This document shows positions 1-12,495 of a DNA stretch of 64,000 nt, in pieces. Made by a program: the position numbers and the translations under genes. A model generated the notes under the pieces. That model worked only from the letters and a program-made list of their open reading frames with translations, searched no databases and was not told the DNA's origin. Position 1 is the stretch's first letter, and each line of letters opens with the position of its first letter. Origin of the DNA: Dastarcus helophoroides (Eukaryota > Arthropoda > Insecta > Coleoptera > Bothrideridae); NCBI GenBank assembly GCA_028583605.1, contig CM053325.1, forward strand, positions 62,418,148-62,482,147, given 5' to 3'.

Positions 1-1516
<1,516 letters not shown>

Positions 1517-2511
1517 CAGTGGCGGCTGGTGACTTTTTGACAGGGGGTGCGCAGATGCAAAAATATTAGTAGTTAAGAGTTTAAGTGACTCCAGTGTCAT
1601 AGCAAGGTATTAAATTTAAGAGAAACAAAAGTGATACAAAAGGTGTGATATTTAATAGTATTTTTACGAATTAAATTTAATTACCATCTTATAACCTCCA
1701 AAATATTTTTGAGTTATCATTTATAAATTATTTTCATTAAATACAAAAAAAAAACATTATCGACATTTCTGACCTCCTTTAAGCTACTCTGTGCCCGTCC
1801 TTAGGGCTCTGGGTTACTTAATTAAAATTGTTTGTTTTCATAGGAATAAAATTATATCACTTTCTCATGAAAATTACATTTGAAAATAAAACATATTTTA
1901 TTAGAAAGTTCTAATTAAACTCTACAAAAACACAAAAAAAAATATTTTTTTAAGCAAAATCCGCTCTACGATCTTTTAAAGAAATAAAGTGTTCGTTACT
2001 TTCTCATCAAAATTGTTTAAATCCAAATTTACAAATTAATAATTAGACCCTAGAATGTCACAATTAACAATCGCAATCAGATCAGCGGGCACCTACGCAT
2101 TTAGCATCATAAACCGTAAATACACACTCCAAACTCTGACTCGTAATCACCATTTGGCAATATCGCATAAGCGCGGAGCGGCGTACCCCGGGCTAGCTTT
2201 AACGTGGTCAGTAGTTTATTTCTCCGTATCTCGTGGAGGCCGTTGATAGGCATCGCACGGCTACACGCTAGGTGCATAATTCTGCGCGCAACAACCTATT
2301 TAAATTTCCTTATAATATTTAATATAATGGAATCAAACTTTTGGGTTCTTTATTCCAAGTCACTCACAAGTTTTATTAGTTAATTAGTATATCATTATTT
2401 TGTGTTTAAAAATATGACAAATCCAAGTTTTTTACATTAAACAGAAAAGAATAGATCGCTCATTTTACGAAGAGCGCGCGCTCTTGCGCTCTTTAAGACC
2501 AGCCGCCACTG
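1517..2511 (+). mobile_element. Non-autonomous hAT transposon, 995 bases, complete
   Basis: The element begins CAGTGGCGGCTGGT and ends with the exact complement ACCAGCCGCCACTG. It is flanked by a perfect 8-base duplication GTATTGTT (1509-1516 and 2512-2519). Eight-base duplications and CA-G...C-TG type ends are the hallmark of the hAT superfamily. The interior has no transposase-like frame; the 63-residue frame at 2055-2246 resembles no transposase. It is therefore a MITE-like deletion derivative that needs a transposase from elsewhere. A second, opposite-orientation copy of the same family lies at 35560-39768 and shares subterminal and internal sequence, including the GGGGGTGCGCAGATGC subterminal stretch and a GC-rich patch around 2170-2280. 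Confidence 0.93.
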
Positions 2512-2593
2512 GTATTGTTGATGTTCCACTCCTTACTTTTAATGTCCTTTTTCAGCTTACCATCTAAGTCAAAAGTCTTCCTTTGATACTGAT

Positions 2594-2737
2594 CTCTTTG
2601 AAGATGATAGCTTGGCTAGCGAAACGTGTTAAAGCAAACTTTGTTGTGTTTTTTAATCTTTCTTGGTTTCGGGGGACAAGATTTGTATTTTAATTTTTGA
2701 AGATAATCAAGGACCAGTCCGTTCCACCAAAAAAAAA
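2594..2737 (+). repeat. Copy of the dispersed ~145-base GATGATAGC repeat
   Basis: It runs from GAAGATGATAGCTTGG through GAAACG, TTTGTTGTGTTTTTTAATC and GGGGGACAAGATTTGTAT to AAGGACCAGTCCGTTCCACC. The same string recurs, in either orientation and often as inverted pairs, at 33.9, 49.3, 52.7, 56.9, 57.6, 58.7, 59.0 and 59.8 kb. The bulged hairpin followed by GAAACG resembles the hammerhead-ribozyme region of Penelope-like element repeats; that assignment is inference. In this copy the first motif word is degenerate (TTGAAGA). Confidence 0.85.
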
Positions 2738-3660
2738 CTAAACTTTTACTTCAGATTTCTTTGAAAACTTGACTATAAATATTTTTGATAATGTCGAGTT
2801 TTTTGAAAAGTTGAATTTTTAAAAAAATCGATTTTATTTCAAATTTTAGACTTTCTTTGCAAAGTTTCGTCTTCTTGGTCGAAATTTGGGTACTTTTTAA
2901 AAATGTCAACTTTTTTTTCAAAACTTTGGCTTTTTTAAAATGTTTAGTTTTTGAATCTTTTTTTTTTGAATCTTTCTTGCTCTCGGGGGACAAGATTTGT
3001 ATTTCAATTTTTACAAAACTTTTACTTAACGAGAATTTCAGATTTCTTTGAAAACTTGACTATAAATATTTTTGATAATGTCGACTATTTTAAATTATCG
3101 ACTTTTTCAAAATTTTGACTTTTTAAAAAAATTTCGACATTTTTAAAAATTTTGGCTTTTGTACAATATTTAAACGTCGAAAATTTCGGATTTTGTTGAA
3201 AATTTGGGTTCTTTTTACAAATATCAATTTTTCCCAAAATTTTGACTCTTTCCAAATGTTCACGATTTTTGACATTTTCGATTTCTTTAATGTTTCTATA
3301 TTTTCCGTAAATTTCTACTCTTTTAAAAATTTCAAAAAATTTTCAGATTTTTTTTGGAAATCTCCATTTTTCCGAAGTTTTTCCATTTTTTGCAAAATTT
3401 CTACTCTTTAAAAATTCCTACTTTTTTGAAAATGTAGCTTTTTTTGGAAAACACGACTGTTTTAAAAATGTTGACTCTTTCAAAATTTGGACTTATTTTT
3501 TAAATTCCGACTAATTTTGACTTTTTTTCGATATTTCAACTTCGCAAATTTCGAATTTGATTGAAAATTTGACAAAATTTACTAAAATTTACACTATTTT
3601 TGAAATTTTAAAGTATTTTTTGTAATTTCATATTTTTAAAAATGTTGAATTGTTTTTGAC
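2738..3660. repeat. T-rich degenerate AATTTCGAC array with an internal tandem duplication
   Basis: The plus strand is T-rich and filled with loosely repeated words such as AATTTCGACTTTTT. The stretch around 2740-2795 (ACTTTTACTTCAGATTTC to GATAATGTCGA) recurs around 3010-3085. It is preceded in both places by part of the dispersed repeat (2969-3011 matches 2660-2700), so a segment of about 290 bases was tandemly duplicated. The open frames on both strands are low-complexity Phe/Lys-rich and unlikely to be genes. Confidence 0.75.
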
Positions 3661-3687
3661 AATATCTCATTCTTTCAAATTCTCGAA

Positions 3688-4778
3688 TTTGGGAACCAAG
3701 GTCCGGGGACCAAAGTTTGGGCACCGAGGTTCGGGACCGAGATTTGGGGTCCGAGGTTCGGGGCCGAGTTTCGAAGTCCGATATTCGGGGTCCGAGGTCC
3801 GGAGTTCGGGAACCGAGGTTTCGGGTCCGAGGTTCGGGGACCGAGGTTCGGAGACCGAGGTTTGGGGACAGAGGTTCAAGGACAGAGGTTCGGGGACCGA
3901 AGGTCGGGGTCCGAAGTCCGGGGACCGAGGCTCGACGACAGAAGGTCGGGGTCCGAGGTCCGGGGACCCAGATTAGGAATCCAAGGTTCGGGGTCCAAGG
4001 TTCGAGTACTGAAGTTTGGGCACCGAGGTTCGGAGTCCGAGGTTTGGGGACAGAGGTTCAAGGACAGAGGTTCGGGGACCGAAGGTCGGGAACAGAGGTT
4101 CGAAGACCGAGGATCGGAGACCGAAGTTCGAACGTCGAGGTTCGGGGTCCGATGTTCGGGAACCGAGATCCGGGGAACGGAGGTTGGGGACCGAGGTCCG
4201 TGGTTCAGAAACCGAGGTTCGGGATCCGAGGTTCGAGGACCGAAAGTCGGGGACCGAGGTGCGGGGTCCGGGGTCTGAGGTTCGGGGACCGAGGTCCGGG
4301 GACAGAGGTTCGGGGACCGAAGTCCGGGGGCCGAGGTTCAGGGTCCGAGGTTTGAGGACCGAAGTTTGGGCACTAAGGTCCAGGGACCAAGGTTCGGGGT
4401 CCGAGGTTTGGGGTCCGAGGACCGAGGTTTCCGGTCCGAGGTTCGAGGACAGAAGTTCGGGCACCGGGGTTCGGGGTCCAAGGTTCGGGATCCGAAGCCC
4501 AAGGACCGAAGGTCGGGGATCGAGGTGCGCGGTCCGAGGTTGTGGGTCCAAGGTTTAGGGACCGAAGTTCGGCCACCAAGGTTTGAAGACCAAGGTTCGG
4601 GGTCCGAGTACAGGGACCAAGGTTCGAGGTCCGAGGTTCGGGGACCAAGGTTCGGGGTCCGAGGTCCGGGGACCAAGGTTCAGGGACCGAAGGTCGGGGA
4701 CCGAGGTTCGGGATCCAAGGTTCGGGGACCGAGGTTCGGGGACCGAAGTCCGGACACCGAAGGTCGGGAACCGAGATT
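3688..4778. repeat. GC-rich minisatellite, ~14-base unit
   Basis: About 1.1 kb built from a unit close to GAGGTTCGGGGACC, alternating with GGTCCGAGGTTCGG-type variants. It is G-rich on the plus strand and rich in CpG, in sharp contrast to its AT-rich surroundings. Because the unit lacks stop codons, several frames on both strands stay open for 100-210 codons and give Arg-Gly-Ser-Glu-Val repeats. These have no coherent domain and are treated as by-products. Confidence 0.95.
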
Positions 4779-4799
4779 CTCCAATGTACGTCTGTGATT

Positions 4800-5340
4800 T
4801 CGTAATGCCTACTTTGTTTGATAATTTTTAGTCCTCAAACGTAAAAAATTCGAATTTTTCAAAATATCCACTTTTAGGAAAGATTTTAACTCAATTCAAA
4901 ATTTCGACTATTCAAAATGTTGATATTTTCCCAAAATTCGTCCGTTTTTCAAAACTTGGGATTGTTTTGAAAATTTAAAATTTTAGAAAAATTCAAATTT
5001 TTGGAAAATTTCGCCTTTTTAAATAATTTCCAATCCTTTTGAAAATTTTGACTTTTTTAAAAATTAGTAGGAATAGGTTCCGAAATTCGATATTTTCTAT
5101 AGTCGATGTTTTGGGTCAAAACTTCGGCTATAATCCCGGAAATTCTAGAAAAAAAGTCGGAATTTTGAAAGGCGAAATTTCGAAAATGAAGTTGAATTTC
5201 CGATAAAAAAAAAGTTGAGATTAGAGTCGCAATTTCAAGTTTAATCTTGAAATTTCGAGAAATAAGTCGTCGAAATTTCAATAAATAAGTCGAAATTTAG
5301 ACAAACTCAGAATTTAAAATAAAATTCTTTTTAAATTGAT
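4800..5340. repeat. Degenerate AATTTCGAC array
   Basis: T-rich words (AAATTTCGAC, TTTTGAAAATTT) give way at about 5070 to A-rich complementary words (GTCGAAATTTC), so the strand polarity switches inside the block. No gene is seen. Confidence 0.6.
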
Positions 5341-5559
5341 GTCGTCTCTACATATTTGTAATATTGACGCTTAAACCCGCAATTAAATATTTAAAAAAAT
5401 CGATGCATCGTTACCGAAAACATCGAGACATCGACGTTTCATTAAAAAAATATCGATGTTCAAACATGATGCTTTTTTGAACAATGTTGCATTCTTAAGT
5501 ATTCTGGACTGCCGACATTAGTGAAAACTCAAACCTAGAAAATATGTAGCGTTGCATAT
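5341..5559. other. Short stretch with repeated ATCGATG words
   Basis: ATCGATG or its near variants occur several times between 5399 and 5465. This could be the remnant of a transposon end with subterminal repeats, but no boundary or target duplication can be shown. Confidence 0.3.
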
Positions 5560-5835
5560 CGAACCCACACTAGTAAACAAGTCGGTCAATATTGGAAATA
5601 TTTGAAAATAAGTGCTGTCAAATTGCGAAGGTAACGCATCAGACGATAAACTTCTACCAAAGAAAACGTTATATACACAAGAACTGTATTACAGACATCA
5701 AGGGCTGTACTCTCCCGCATAAAAGCGGTACCTGACACATTGACTAATGCGGAAGAAGATTGACCGCCCACCTTGCCTCGATCACCACCATCGAGCAACG
5801 CCTCGACGCCCGGTATATAAATAAATTGTCGAGTT
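5560..5835 (-). repeat. Dispersed repeat with a conserved peptide frame, copy 1
   Basis: This matches segments at 30650-30815 (plus) and 40795-41110 (minus). Read on the minus strand it stays open and encodes SSSALVNVSGTAFMRESTAL preceded by a Gly/Asp-rich stretch (DGGDR). The other copies encode near-identical peptides in the same frame. Its right end on the minus strand contains GTGGGTTCGATATGC, which resembles a polymerase III B box. I do not recognise the protein. It may be a relic exon of a mobile element or a SINE-like repeat. Confidence 0.7.
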
Positions 5836-5965
5836 TTTCTCAAAATTTTTATTCTGTTGTAAATTTCGACTTTCTTAGAAAAATTCTTTTTTTTTAATTA
5901 CTATTAAAAAAATAAACTTTTTAAACGTTTTGGCTCCTTTGAAAATTTCGTTACTTTATCAAATT

Positions 5966-6035
5966 GTTGTGATGGTCACTCGAAACCACAAAATCGCTCA
6001 ACGTGCGCCTAAAGAAGCTTTCAGTTCAAAAAAAT
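5966..6035 (-). repeat. Fragment of the GTGACCATCACGCG-family repeat
   Basis: Contains (in complement) CTTTAGGCGCACGTTGAGCG followed by a GTGACCATCAC-like stretch. It matches arms at 26462-26545, 27018-27100, 58527-58640 and 59620-59822. Confidence 0.65.
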
Positions 6036-7077
6036 CAATTGGCAAATTACCATATCATATAACAACCCAAGGAATTGTTTCAAACTGTACTAGACTATGC
6101 AAAACTTGAAAGTACAAGGGCATTAAACCCGAGATATTCGCAAGAAGGATGACTTGATAAAACTACGGAGTACTGGCAAATACAATAAGTAAACGCTCAG
6201 CTTGTATTATCCGTCGGATATCGAAGGGTGGCTAAGACGGGGTAGAGTGAGGGAGAACTGATTTATTATTAGAAAACGTCTCGCAGTCATTTCCGATTTA
6301 TGATAGACTATACCTGAGATGAAAGCTGGAAACTTAAGATGGATTTTTTTGGTTGGAGAGAAGAACGAAAATATTTTATTTATTTCGATTCGGTTGAATA
6401 TCACATTCTCGGATGTGTACTCTATGCATGATGCCCAAGTCTGCCTATTTTTTTTTAATTTGGGTACAATTTGTATGGTAAGCAATGGGAAAATGATTAA
6501 GTTTCGCCTTGTCGCAGAATGAATCCTATTGCAAATATTTAAATGCATTTTATATTAGACTGAAAGGAAGCGATAAAGAAAACCGAGGCAGCAAGTAAGC
6601 CCATGGGATAATTTAGACAGTTAGTGAACCGTTATTTCAATAGGCAATTTCTCTCTAGGCTGCACATGCATGGGAGGGTCTTTGCCCAGCATGCCGGATT
6701 TATCAAATGCGTTACAAACTACACTACAATACGAAACCTACCAAAACAATTCGTTCGTGTGTCACTAATATGCTCTCTTTATTTACAAACAGCTTTCATT
6801 GTGACATTACAGAAAATTCGCAGGTGTATGCGGTTTGTGCAAATATTTTATTTATAACTTCGTCAAAGAAATACAGGCTGAAGCAAATTTGGTTTCCACC
6901 ACAGGAAACTCGAAAACTATCAGAAATACAAGAAAATTTAAATGGGCAGATTAGTGCAAAATTTAATGTCTAACAATATTCCGCTAAGAAAACAATCTAA
7001 TTCAAATTCGTCCTGATATTATTTAAAAAAAAAATGGAAATCGTCATTTTTAATAAGCAGCTGTAATTTGCTGTTGT
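6036..7077. other. AT-rich, apparently unique sequence
   Basis: No repeat family is recognised. A 113-codon frame on the minus strand at 6207-6548 has no recognisable domain and is taken as chance. Confidence 0.45.
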
Positions 7078-7487
7078 ATTTGCCTATTTGTACTTTTTTG
7101 CCTATTTGTACTTTTTTGCCTATTTGTACTTTTTTGCCTATTTGTACTTTTTTGCCTATTTGTACTTTTTTGCCTATTTGTACTTTTTTGCCTATTTGTA
7201 CTTTTTTGCCTATTTGTACTTTTTTGCCTATGTGTACTTTTTTGCCTATTTGTACTTTTTTGCCTATTTGTACTTTTTTGCCTATTTGTACTTTTTTGCC
7301 TATGTGTACTTTTTTGCCTATTTGTACTTTTTTGCCTATTTGTACTTTTTTGCCTATTTGTACTTTTTTGCCTATTTGTACTTTTTTGCCTATTTGTACT
7401 TTTTTGCCTATGTGTACTTTTTTGCCTATTTGTACTTTTTTTGCCTATTTGTACTTTTTTGCCTATTTGTACTTTTTTTGCCTATTT
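7078..7487. repeat. 18-base minisatellite, about 22 copies
   Basis: Unit TTTTTTGCCTATTTGTAC, nearly perfect, with a few copies carrying CCTATGTG. Near the 3' end two copies gain one extra T. The unit is six codons long, so a hexapeptide (CTFLPI) repeats in frame; this is a property of the period and not evidence for a protein. Confidence 0.97.
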
Positions 7488-8040
7488 AAGTTTCCTTGTA
7501 TCTCTAACCCTTTCCGAAATTCCTGTAGTGGAAATCAAATTTGGTTCAACCTGTGCATGGATTTAGAAAAAAAAACTATTTAGTTTTTCATGGACTTTAC
7601 AAGCATTATCGGTGACTAATATCTATTGTGTAACAATATTAAAAGTATTTACGAGTCACAAAGCATTTGCAGAAGTTTCAACATTAGATACAGATAAAGT
7701 CATTGAGTTATTATTACTTTGACATTACATACAATGTCCATTATAAAAAAGCATTTTATCTGCTAATTTAATATAGAGATAATAATAATTAATCTATTTT
7801 TCTAAGTAACTTATTCAGGTCGTTCCTAATCTGATTGAAATTGTAATAACATTTCTTTCTTACACACCCATTAGTCAATAACAAATCCATACCAATATTA
7901 TAAAAAGAGAACTTCTAATCGACTGAAAAATCTAATCATTAATTTTTATAACTTCATTATCTATACCAATGTTTTACAAACTTTCGACACATCTGGGGAC
8001 TCTTTTTGATATTTTTTCGTGGCACTGAGTACCCCTTGAT
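7488..8040. other. AT-rich sequence
   Basis: Contains CCAATATTATAAAAAGAGAA near 7892, which also occurs near 28446. It resembles a motif widespread at the left ends of insect Helitron-like elements. No gene is seen. Confidence 0.4.
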
Positions 8041-8110
8041 TGCATCCTAATATATAAATAAGAAAGTATGTTTGTCTTTCTGTTTGTCTATTGAACGCCT
8101 CGACGAATTT
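8041..8110 (+). mobile_element. Possible Helitron-like left-end motif
   Basis: TAATATATAAATAAGAAAG followed by a GTTTGTCTNTCTGTTTGTC pattern and TTGAACGCCTCGACG. This layout is typical of the left ends of non-autonomous insect Helitron-like repeats. It directly precedes the T-rich block. No matching right end in the same orientation was found. Confidence 0.35.
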
Positions 8111-8714
8111 GAACGTTTTTTATTTTCAAAATTCGGTCATTTTTCCAAACATTGGGCTTTTTCTGAAAATTTCAATCTTCAAGAATTTGACTTTTCAGTA
8201 ATTTTGAGTAGTTTCCTCAAGTTTGCCTTTTTCGCGTAATTTTGGTTTTCATTTCAATATTCGATGGTTTAATATTTCTAAAAATTTTGACTTTCGTTTT
8301 CTTAAAATTTCGATCTTTTCTTTGTCCAAAATTTCTCTTTCTCATAGACAAACTATTTTCAAATTTAACTATTCTCAAAATTTAACTACTTCTTTCAAAA
8401 TATAACTTTCTCTGGGAAATTTCTATTGTTTTCTCGATGTTTCGTATCTTTTGCTCGAAATATGTCTTTTTCCGGGATTTTGGATTGAATTTTTTTTCTT
8501 TTCAAATTTCCATTTTATTCCAAAATTCGACTTTTCCTTAAAATTGACTTCTTAAAATTGACTTTCTTTGGAAAAGTTGAATTTTTTCTTAAAATTCGAC
8601 CGTATTTCTTGAAATGTCAACTTTGCTTCAAAATGTCGCCTTTTTTCGAAATTGCGGTATTTTAGTGTTTTTTTTTTTAAATTTCGATCTTTGTAGAAAT
8701 TTTTACTGAATTTC
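8111..8714 (-). repeat. T-rich AATTTCGAC block 1
   Basis: The plus strand here corresponds to the reverse complement of the A-rich array that follows. For example, AACATTGGGCTTTTTCTG near 8148 is the complement of CAGAAAAAGCCCAATGTT near 8741. The block ends at the junction CTACAGTTTCTGGCTAACGC. Confidence 0.75.
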
Positions 8715-10865
8715 TACAGTTTCTGGCTAACGCCTAGACCAGAAAAAGCCCAATGTTCGAAAAAATAACGGAATTTTGAAAATAAAAAACAAAATTTTCA
8801 AAAAAAAAAACGAAATTTCGAAAAATAACGAAATTTCGAAAAATAACGAAATTTCGAAAAATAACCAAATTCGAAAAATTTCCAAATGAACAGAAAATTA
8901 CAAATTTTTCAGAGGAAATCGAATTTTAAGAAAAAAGACGAAAAATTTTAAGAAAAAAGATGAAATAAGAGGAAAAAATCGAAATTTTTAGAAATATTAA
9001 ACATCAAATATCGAGATAAAAATCGAAATTACGCAAAAAAGGCAAATTTTTGTAAACCAGTCGAAATTGCTGAAAAATCAGATTCTATAAGATCGAAATT
9101 TTCGGAAAAAGCCCAGTGTTCGGAAAAATAACGGAATTTTGAAAATAAAAACAAAATTTCGAAAAATTTCGAAATGAACAGAAAATTAAAAATTTTTTAG
9201 TGGAAATCGAATTTTAAGAAAAAAGACGAAAAATTTCAAGAAAGAAGACGAATTGGAGGAAAAAGTCGAAATTTATAGAAATATTAAAAATCGAATATTG
9301 ATATGAAAGTCGAAATTACGCGAAACAGGCAAATTTTCGTAAAACGGTCGAAATTGCTGGAAAATCAGATTCTATAAGATCGAAATTTTCGGAAAAAGCC
9401 CAGTGTTCGGAAAAATAACGGAATTTCGAAAATAAAAAAGAAAATTTTGAAAAAAATAACGAAATTTCGAAAAATAACGAAATTTCGAAAAATATCGAAA
9501 TGGACAGAAAATTAAAAATTTTTCAGAGGAAATCGAATTTTAAGAAAAAAGACGAAAAATTTCAAAAAAAAGACGAAATTAGAGAAAAAAGTCGAAATTT
9601 ATAGAAATATTAAATATCGAATATTGAGATGAAAATCGAAATTACGCAAAAAAGGCAAATTTTTGTAAACCAGTCGAAATTGCTGAAAAATCAGATTCTA
9701 CAAAATCGAAATTTCTGAAAAATGCTCAGTGTTCGGAAAAATAACGGAATTTCAAAAATAAAAAGGAAAATTTTGAAAAAAAAACTAAATTTCGAAAAAT
9801 AACGAAATTTCGAAAAATAACGAAATTTCTAAACAAATCAAAATGGAGAGAAAATTAAAAATTTTTCAGAGAAAATCGAATTTTAAGAAAAAAAGACGAA
9901 AAATTTCAAGAAAAAAGACGAAATTAGAGAAAAAAGTCGAAATTTCTAGAAATATTACGCAATATCGAAATTTTTTGAAAAAAACAGACCTACAATAACG
10001 GAACTTCGAAAAAAGGGTGACATTTTGAAAGAACGTTGACATTTCAAGAAAGACGGCCGACCTTTCGACGGTCGAACATTAAGAAAAAATCCGAAAATTT
10101 TCAAAGAAAGTAAATTTTAAGGAGAAATCCAATTTTGGAATAAAATGGTAATTTGAGAAGAACCGAAAAAAAAACGAATCGAAAATCCTGAAAAGGCATA
10201 TTTCGAGCAAAAGGACGAAGCATCGCGAAAATAACAGAAATTTGCCAGAGAAAGTTACATTTAGAAAAAATCGTCATATTTTGAAAAAGTTGTTTGTGAA
10301 GAAGACGAATTTTGAACAAAGAAAAAGATCGAAATTCTGAAAAGACAAATTTCGACTAAAAAGTTGGGATTTCTAGGATCATAAAGGATATGATGTTGAC
10401 ATAAATGTGAAAATTTCGAAATGACGCTTTTCAGAAAATTTCGAAATTTCGAAACGACGATTTTCAGAAAATTTCGAAATTTCGAAACGACGATTTTCAG
10501 AAAATTTCGAAATTTCGAAACGACGATTTTCAGAAAATGTCGAAATTTTAGAAAATATCGAAATTTCGAGGAAAAATCGGAATTTCGAGAAAAAGGAATT
10601 TCAAGGAAATAAAATCTAAAATTCAGAAAACAAATTTTGAAAAAAATAGAAATTTCGAAAAAAAAGATCGACATTTTGAGAAAAAAGACGAAGAATTTCG
10701 AGAAAAAAAACGGAAAATTTCAAGAAAAAAGACCAAATTAGAAGGAAAAGTGGAAATTTCTAGAAATATTAAACATCGAATATTGAGATGAAGATCGAAA
10801 TTACGTGAAAAACGCAAATTCTTGGAAATCAGTTGAAATTGCTGAAAAATCAGATTCAAAAAGAT
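8715..10865 (+). repeat. A-rich satellite, unit about 290-360 bases, array 1
   Basis: Anchor words GCCCAGTGTTCGG or near variants recur at about 8748, 9111, 9398 and 9724. Each unit contains tandem GAAATTTCGAAAAATAAC blocks, then AAGAAAAAAGACGAAA, then CGAATATTGAGATG, then ACCAGTCGAAATTGCTG. The last unit passes into a different stretch at about 9970-10860 that is duplicated near 14.05-14.85 kb. No gene is seen. Confidence 0.88.
10430..10545 (+). repeat. 33-base tandem repeat, 3-copy version
   Basis: The unit GACGATTTTCAG plus AAAATTTCGAAATTTCGAAAC is repeated about three times. The paralogous block near 14.39-14.53 kb has one more unit. Confidence 0.85.
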
Positions 10866-10869
10866 CCAA

Positions 10870-12495
10870 ATTTCAATTCTTTTTATTTGGTTCTTCTCAA
10901 ATTACCATTTTATGCCAAAATTGGACTACTTCCTAAAATTTACTTTCTTTGAAAATTTTTTCTTAATATTCTACCGCCGAAATTTCTACCGTGTTTCTTG
11001 AAAAGTCAACTTTCTTTTAAAATGTCATCCTTTTTTCGAAATTCCGTTATTGAAGGGTTTTTTCTAAAAATTTCGATCAGCAGAATCTTAACGTCTAGAC
11101 ATTTTAACTGAATTACTACACTTTTTCGAAATTCAGAGTTTCTCCTCGAAATTCATCTGTTTTCGAAATTCATCTTTTTTTCGAAATTTCTATTTTTCAA
11201 AATTTGATTTTAGGAATTTAGATTTTTTTCCTTGAAATTCGTCTTTTTCTCGAAATTTCGACATTTTCTCAAGTGGTCAAAATAGTCAAATAGCCTTTTC
11301 GAAATATCGACTTTTATGTCAACATCATTCTCTTTATTATCCCAGAAATGTCAACTTTTTTTGGTCAGAATACGTCTTCTTAAAATTTCAATTTTTTCCT
11401 TGTTCAAAATTCGTTTTTTGTAGACAACTGTTCTCAAAATTTGACTATTTCTTTTAAAATTCTCTGGGAAATTTTTATTTTTTCGATGCTTCGTCTTTTT
11501 GCTTAAAATATGCCATTTCAGGATTTACGATTCCTTTTTTATTGGTTCTTCTCAAATTACTATTTTATGCCAAAATTGGACTTCTTCTTAAAATTTACTT
11601 TCTTTGAAAATTTATTCTTAATATTCGACCGCCGAAATTTCAACCGTGTTCCTTGAAATGTCAACATTTTTTCAAAATGTCACCCTTTTTTCGAAATTCC
11701 ATTACTGTAGGTTCTTTTTTCTAAAAATTTCGATCTTGCAGAATCTGAGCGTCTACTGAATTCCTCCAGTTTTTGGAAATTCTGAGTTTCTCCTCGAAAT
11801 TCATCTTTTTTTCGAAATTTATCTTATTTTCGAAATTCATCTTTTTTTCGAAACTCATTTTTTTTTCGAAAATTCTATTGTTTTAAAATTTGATTTTGGA
11901 AATTTAAGATTTTTTTTCTTGAAATTGGTCTTTTTCTCGAAATTTCCACATATTCTCAAGTAGTCAAAATAGTCAATTAGTCTTTTCGAAATATCGACTT
12001 TTATGTCAACGTCATATCCTTTATTATCCTAGAAATCTTAACTTTTTTTTGTCAAAATTCTTCTTCTTAAAATTTTGATTTTTTCTTTATTCAAATTTAC
12101 TCTTTCTCATAGACAAGTATTCTCAAAAATTTAACTATTCTCAAAATGTAACTATTCTCAAAATTTAACTATTTCTTTCAAAATTTAAATTTTATTGGGA
12201 AATTTCTTTTGTTTTCTCGATGTTTCGTCTTTTTTGCTCGAAATATGTCTTTTTCGTAATTTTGGATTCAATTTTTTTTCTCAAATTTCCATTTTATTCC
12301 AAAATTCGACCTTTTCTTAAAATTAACATCTTAAAATTGACTTTCTTTGGAAAAGTTAAACTTTTTCTTAAAATTTGAACGTATTTCTCGGAATCTCAAC
12401 TGTCTTTCAAATGTCATCTTTTTCCGAAATTTCAGTATTTTAGTGTTTTTTTTTTCAAAAATTTTCGACCTTTCTAGGAATGTAGACTGAATTTC
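10870..12495 (-). repeat. T-rich AATTTCGAC block 2
   Basis: Largely the reverse complement of the 9.97-10.2 kb sequence. TTGGTTCTTCTCAAATTA at about 10889 and again about 660 bases later (near 11549) marks an internal tandem duplication. A third partial copy near 12250-12480 resembles 8460-8700. The block ends in CTACAGTTTCTGGCTGACGC. Confidence 0.8.

Noticed and set aside
3717..4558. Arg-Gly-Ser-Glu-Val repeat proteins of 140-210 codons on both strands
   Set aside because: Produced by the stop-free 14-base GC-rich unit; frames overlap on both strands with no start or domain context.
3688..4778. GGTTCGGGGTCC words as polymerase III B boxes
   Set aside because: Spacing and bases differ from GGTTCRANNCC, no A box accompanies them, and the words are only part of the 14-base unit.
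6207..6548. 113-codon minus-strand frame as a gene
   Set aside because: No recognisable domain, no supporting splice or start context, and its length is possible by chance in 64 kb.
7068..7583. 171-codon frame of CTFLPI repeats
   Set aside because: An 18-base unit keeps any frame open; a second overlapping frame is equally long.
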